Below are positions 59,509 to 64,000 of a stretch of 64,000 nucleotides of DNA, one piece after another. Origin of the DNA: Begonia masoniana (lineage: Eukaryota > Streptophyta > Magnoliopsida > Cucurbitales > Begoniaceae); contig CM039509.1 in assembly GCA_022432975.1 (NCBI GenBank), positions 5,891,043 through 5,955,042 on the forward strand, written 5' to 3'. Under the pieces are notes generated by a model. It searched no databases, was not told the DNA's origin, and saw only the letters and a list, made by a program, of their open reading frames with translations. Positions within the stretch are counted from its first letter, which is position 1, and each line of letters starts with the position of its first letter. The position numbers and the translations under genes are program-made.

Positions 59509-59895
59509 TTGGAATCCGGTGCAACCCGTCATTTTACACGAGACTCGACCCTGATCAACCAGCCTCAGCCCTACATTGGTTCCACTCATGTCACAACAGC
59601 TAACAATAAGCTAGTTAAAATTGATCAAATTGGTTCTGCTGTCCTTCCTACACTTAGTCGTCCCTTTCGTCTGAGCACAGTTTGTCACACTCCATGTCTC
59701 TCACATAATCTGCTTAGTGTTACTCAGCTTTGTCGTGAAAATATTGTTTTTATTGAATTTCATTCAAACTCTTTCTTTGTCAAGGATAGACTTTCTCACC
59801 AAAATTCTTCTTCGGGGTTTCTCTCGATGATAGACTGTATCAACTTACCTCGCCCGATAAGCTTCGGTCTCTGTCTACCTGGTTGTCGATCTTAG
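59509..59895 (+). pseudogene. C2 protease
   Basis: Reads ESGATRHFTRDSTLI, followed by VTTANNKLVKIDQIGSA and CLSHNLLSVTQLC, the standard copia protease layout. The catalytic Asp of the usual DSGAT is Glu here, so activity is unlikely. Confidence 0.9.
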
Positions 59896-60060
59896 CTACA
59901 TCTCCATCCCAACTTTGACACTTCTGTTTAGGTCATCCCTCTCTCCCTATTTTACAGCATGTTTTAAGCTCCTGTAATATTTTTCTTAGTAGACAATCCA
60001 TGCCTAAATTGTGTACGCCCTGTCAAATGAGCAAAAAATCATCGTTTATTTTTTCAAATT

Positions 60061-60701
60061 TTGAATTCACATGCTACTTTTCCTTTTGAAATTATATATA
60101 CTGATGTTTGGGGTCTATCGCCTATTAAATCCATTACGGGTGCATGCTATTTTCTATTGTTCGTGGATGATTACACTCGGTTCACTTGGTTTTTTCAGTT
60201 GAATTTAAAAAGTGAAGTTCATGCAACCTTTATGCAATTTTATCAATTTGTACAGACTCAATTTGGCGTTCCTATAAAAGTCGTCCAATCGAACTGGGGT
60301 GGAAAGTTTCAATCTCTCTCCTCCCTTTTTCAGTCCCTCGGTATTCATCATCGTGTCTCATGCCCTATACTCAAAATCAAAATAGTCGGGTAGAACCTAA
60401 AAATTGCCATGTTGTTGAAACGAGGCTTCCTATCCTCTTCCATTCATCAGTCCCTCAAATATTTTGGCCATATACTTTTGCAACTACTACTGCTCTCATT
60501 TACCTGTTATCTACTCCTTTTCTTTCTCATAAATCTCCATTTAAATGTTTATTCAACTCTACTCCAGATTACTACTCATTGCATGTCTTTGGCTGTTTGT
60601 GTTTTCTGTTCCTTCGACCTCTTAATCAACATAAACTGCAATCTCGTTCTCTTGTGTTTTTCTGGGTCAGAGTTTCCACCACAAAGGTTATATATGCTTA
60701 G
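60061..60701 (+). pseudogene. C2 integrase
   Basis: IIYTDVWGLSP carries the first catalytic Asp. The second, normally in QSDxGGEF, is Asn here (QSNWGGKF). VEPKN holds the Glu region after a frameshift near 60360. FWPYTFATTTALIYLL and YYSLHVFGCLCF follow as in copia elements. Inactive. Confidence 0.9.
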
Positions 60702-61114
60702 ATTCTAAATCCAATAAAATCTATATTTCTCATCATGTCAACTTCGATGAGTCCACCTTTCCTTCCCTCTCCAAGTCTGCACCTTCAAAATCCTCTTTTT
60801 CATTTCTGATTTCCTTTATACCTCTTACACCCTGCCCGACTCTACCTACTAGTTCCTCTACATCACCTAATCTTACCCTCTTTCCTCCCACCCCTATGGC
60901 CACTTCCCCTTCTACATCTGCTAATCTCTCTCTGTCACTAGAACCATCTCCCACCATTATTCCTCCAGTTACCATACCACCCACCATTAATGATCACGCC
61001 ATGTGAACTAGAGCTAAAGACAGTATTTTTAAACCCAAAGTCTTCTCCGTCGAACCCTAATTTGAACCCAAAACTTTTTAACAAACTTCTAAACACCCAC
61101 ACTGGATAGTTGCT

Positions 61115-62516
61115 ATGCATGATGAAATAGCAGCTCTGAATGAGACAAATACCTGGACATTAGCCACACCTCCAAGCAGAGCAAAAATTATAGGTTGCAA
61201 ATGGGTCTTTAAGACTAAACTAAACTCTGATGGTACAATAAACAATTATAAGACCTGCTTAGTGGTAAATGGTTATGATCAGACAGAGAGTATTGATTAT
61301 GATGAAACTTTTAGTCCCGTTGTAAAACTAGTATCGGTTCGAACTACCATTTCTTCGACTATATCCTTTGATTGAATTATCAGGCAACTTGATATAAACA
61401 ACTCCATGGTGATCACCCCTAGTCTGCATAAGATTTTCTCATCCCTCTACTGTGTGCTGATTACGCAAAGTTCTCTATGATCTCAAGCAATCTCATCGTG
61501 CGTGGTTCAATAGATTACACAATTCTCTACTAGATTGAGGTTTCTCAGCATCAAAGTCAGATGCCTCTATTTTCTTTCGGTGCACCTCTTCCTCCATCAT
61601 TATTATGCTAGTTTATGTCGATGACATTATTCTCACCGGTAATTCTGCTTCTCTGCTCGATCAACTTCTTACTTATTTACATTCATAGTTCAAAGTTCGG
61701 GATCTTGGACCATTATCCTTCTTTCTAGGGATTTCAGTTACACACACTCCTACTGGTATGCGTTTCTCGCAATCACGATATATTTCTGAGTTGCTTTATA
61801 TAGCTAATATGGATGGCTGTAAATTAGTTCCTACTCCAATGGTTTCTGGACCAACTCTATCTAAACATTCTGGTATACCACTCCGTGATGGAACTCTTTA
61901 CTGCAACATCGTTGGTGGTTTACAATATTGTTGCCTACAATATTGTTGCTGCACTCATCCAGATATTGCATTTGCTGGTAAACAAGGTTGCACAATTTAT
62001 GCATGCTCCTTTCGAGATTCATTGGCAGCAGTCAAAAGAATTTTCAATATCATCTTCTTTCGGCATCTCATTCCCACCATCTTCCTGTTGCAATTTGACA
62101 TGTTACACCGACGGCGATTGAGCTTCTTATCCAGATGATCGTAAGAGTACCAGTGAATTTTGTATTTTCTTGGGCACCAACCTTGTCTCTTGGTCATCTG
62201 CTAAACAAAAAGTTGTTTCGCGCTCCAGCACCAAATCTGAATATCGCAACGTAGCAAATGGCGCAACAGAGATTCTCTGGTTACAATCCCTACTAAATGA
62301 ACTGGATATTGCATCCACCGAGGTACCCAGTATTACATTCTAAATCCAAACATGTTGAGATTGATTTTTACTTCGTTCGGGAAAAGTTCTCAGAAGACAT
62401 TACTGGTCAAGTTTATACCATCAGAAAATCAACTCGCTGATGCCTTAACTAAGCCTCTCTTGCCGTCGTCGTTCTCGTCCTTTCCATTCAAGATCTTCTG
62501 TCTTCGACCTTAATCT
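61115..62516 (+). pseudogene. C2 reverse transcriptase and RNase H
   Basis: RT opens with MHDEIAALNETNTW, GCKWVFKTK and DYDETFSPVVKL. The catalytic LVYVDDIILTG is intact near 61615. FFLGISVTHTPTGM and RNase H text follow, the latter with WSSAKQKVVSRSSTKSEY near 62193-62246. Stops and frameshifts near 61373, 61540, 61689 and 61990-62120 break it. 62513-62528 (GAGGGGGGGGC core) is the polypurine tract. Confidence 0.92.
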
Positions 62517-62531
62517 TGAGGGGGGGGCATA

Positions 62532-62557
62532 TGTAACTAGAGTTTAGTTCAGTTTAG
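62532..62557 (+). repeat. Left-hand stub of the C2 3' LTR
   Basis: TGTAACTAGAGTTTAGTTCA plus GTTTAG, identical to the 5' LTR start at 43701, then cut by the copia A LTR. Confidence 0.9.
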
Positions 62558-62890
62558 TGTTGGAAGTAATTATCTTCTTATGTGGTTTAATAGATACATT
62601 TAAATATAGAAAATGACATGTGTATTAACTGCCCATAATTACAATAATTTTCTCTCTGATGGTTAGAGAAAATAAAGGGAATGTATAAACTGTTTTGGGT
62701 CCCCTAAGCACCTATCTGCATCAATTTGAAAGACACCATCGATAGAGAGAGATTAGTTGGTTAGAAGAACCAAAACTCAGCATCAAACGGGAATGGCTGA
62801 GGTACGTTCGATTATTCAATTCCGCACTAGATCTAATTCTTCAACGTTGATAATGGTTAGATCGTTAAGTTGTTTGTCATTCTTATTACA
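62558..62890 (+). repeat. 5' LTR of a copia A element
   Basis: Starts TGTTGGAAGTAATTATC and ends TTCTTATTACA; 333 bp, matching 1964-2287 with scattered small differences. It is followed at 62893 by TGGTATTAGAG, a degenerate initiator-tRNA primer-binding site, so it is a 5' LTR. Confidence 0.9.
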
Positions 62891-62992
62891 TTTGGTATTA
62901 GAGAAGTTTAGTAACCTTTGCCTTCTTCATTATGAAAATTTTGAAATTAGGGCATACATCTTTTGTGTTTTGTTTTGGATTTTGATGTTAGA
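62891..62992 (+). other. Start of copia A internal region, then a junction
   Basis: About 80 bp of internal sequence after the primer-binding site, then around 62970-62993 the text switches to the array of the 56089-58670 LTR. Confidence 0.6.
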
Positions 62993-64000
62993 AACGTCAC
63001 GGCTTCTGTTTGTCCACCGTAAGTCTTCCACGGCATGACTTCCAGGTTATGTTTCCCATTTTATTAAGTCTCACTCAGGTCTGTCGTCCATTCTGCATTC
63101 CAATTTCACGTGCCATTCTGTTTCCGGATTTTCTATTTTCACGTCTTCAGATTTAAGGATAAGAGTTAAAAAGTCAAAGTCCAACGTCCTGGATGAAAAT
63201 CCCCGGGAATTGGTTTCGTTCGGCCGCCTCTTGGTCTTCCTGTTTTTCTTCTGCTAATTATTCTAAACTAATTTTACTTATCTCCAGTCTTCAGCTCAGA
63301 GAACGGTTTTCTCTGTGTAAGTTTTCAAATCAAAAAGTTGAAAAAAAAAACATGTGTCCACTTTTTAAATGTCCGGATTGATGCTCCCTCCTTTTGCCGG
63401 CCCGAATCTTTGGGTCGGGGGTCGTCACACTGTTAATGAGCTGGATACTTTCCTCACTCTTCGAGGATTTACTCCCATAAATTGTTTTCCTTCACGATTT
63501 GCAAGTGAAATCTGGAAGCTCTAGCCAACAGATTCGCCCTCTTCTTCCTTAGCCTGAATTACTGTCTTCGTCGCCAACTGCACTCTCTCTTAAAGAAGAA
63601 TCTCTATTACAGACAATATCAAAAACATTACCTCTCTCTGCAATACTCTGGCGGCATTGGAGAATCAGTTCCTACCAGGATCAGGTAATCTACTTCCTTG
63701 GAAGTCTAGGCAGTGAGTACAACGCGTTTGTTACGCCATCATAAATCGTTCGGATCAACCTCCTTTGGAAGAAATTTACAGTCTTCTCCAAAGCTACGAA
63801 TTCGGTCAGAAAGCAAAACTTCACTGCCTCTCTCCCCGATGCCGAACATTATGCAAGCAAATGCCGTTGTTCAACGTCCTTTCCGACCGGCATGGAGACC
63901 TCGACCGTTTCAAAATGGCAATTTTCTCCCTAACTTTTCGTCTTATGCTCCTCAAAACAACTTTGGGTCAAACAATCCATCACCAACCATGTGGAAACCA
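62993..64000 (+). repeat. Second copy of 58240-59240 (LTR end plus C2 gag)
   Basis: Follows 58240-59240 in order, including the LTR terminus GTCGTCACA, the same CTGTT junction into gag, and the GSLGSEYNAFVT segment. Differences are mostly one-base indels that shift every frame. The window ends inside it. Confidence 0.93.

Larger units (their letters stand above)
43701..62557 (+). mobile_element. Ty1/copia element C2 with nested insertions
   Basis: 5' LTR starts TGTAACTAGAGTTTAGTTCA (43701-43724) and resumes after gypsy2 at 55588-55793. Primer-binding site 55794-55805. Gag, protease, integrase, RT and RNase H follow in copia order, then polypurine tract 62513-62528 and the 3' LTR start at 62532. 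The 3' LTR is cut at 62557 by a copia A LTR. All coding parts carry stops, and several catalytic residues are lost. Confidence 0.93.

Overview
The window is nuclear DNA of a flowering plant, most likely a eudicot. It has two intron-containing plant genes with GT-AG splice sites and AT-rich intergenic DNA. The rest is dominated by nested Ty3/gypsy and Ty1/copia LTR retrotransposons primed from initiator-tRNA-Met-type binding sites (TGGTATCAGAGC). No prokaryotic features, rRNA, tRNA or CRISPR were seen. Only two host genes are supported. One is a four-exon cytochrome b561 / transmembrane ascorbate ferrireductase (27236-30000, 234 aa). The other is a five-exon remorin (41077-43289, 195 aa). Both are on the + strand, about 11 kb apart.

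Layout. 1-2287: 3' half of a decayed copia element ('copia A') with its LTR, sitting inside a remnant LTR of a second copia ('C2', 2288-2472). 2473-9444: decayed repeats, a Mutator-like inverted-repeat element (4394-5260, 9-bp target duplication), a 100-N assembly gap (7216-7315) and a hAT-type MITE (8609-9061). 9445-25265: a complete, fairly young chromodomain-type gypsy element ('gypsy1', TSD GGTCA). Its 5' LTR is split by a 4.9-kb LTR-like insertion carrying 332 perfect copies of ACAGAT, and its pol is split by a 1.5-kb LTR-like insertion. 25266-43700: the host-gene region with a MULE-type MITE, a large inverted repeat interrupted by a hAT element, a foldback element interrupted by a 4.0-kb LTR-like element with about 97 copies of a 26-bp minisatellite, and some probable assembly noise. 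43701-62557: C2, whose 5' LTR is split by an old gypsy element ('gypsy2'), whose own 5' LTR is split by a 4.1-kb LTR-like element, which in turn holds a hAT element carrying a captured gene fragment. C2 gag is also split by a 2.6-kb LTR-like element, and its 3' LTR is split by a second copy of the copia A LTR. 62993-64000 repeats 58240-59240 with many small indels.

Most insertions were bounded by exact target-site duplications read from the sequence, so the order of nesting is well supported. Three signals stand out. First, a short hairpin (TGAGN...N'CTCA) occurs at the equivalent place in every gypsy-type LTR here, and its fifth base pair covaries (T-A, C-G, A-T). Second, tandem arrays of unrelated sequence occupy the equivalent place in three related LTRs. 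Third, the two window ends carry reciprocal halves of what looks like one insertion event, which points to a large duplication or an assembly artefact. Gene functions rest on motif recognition from memory, and no database search was run.
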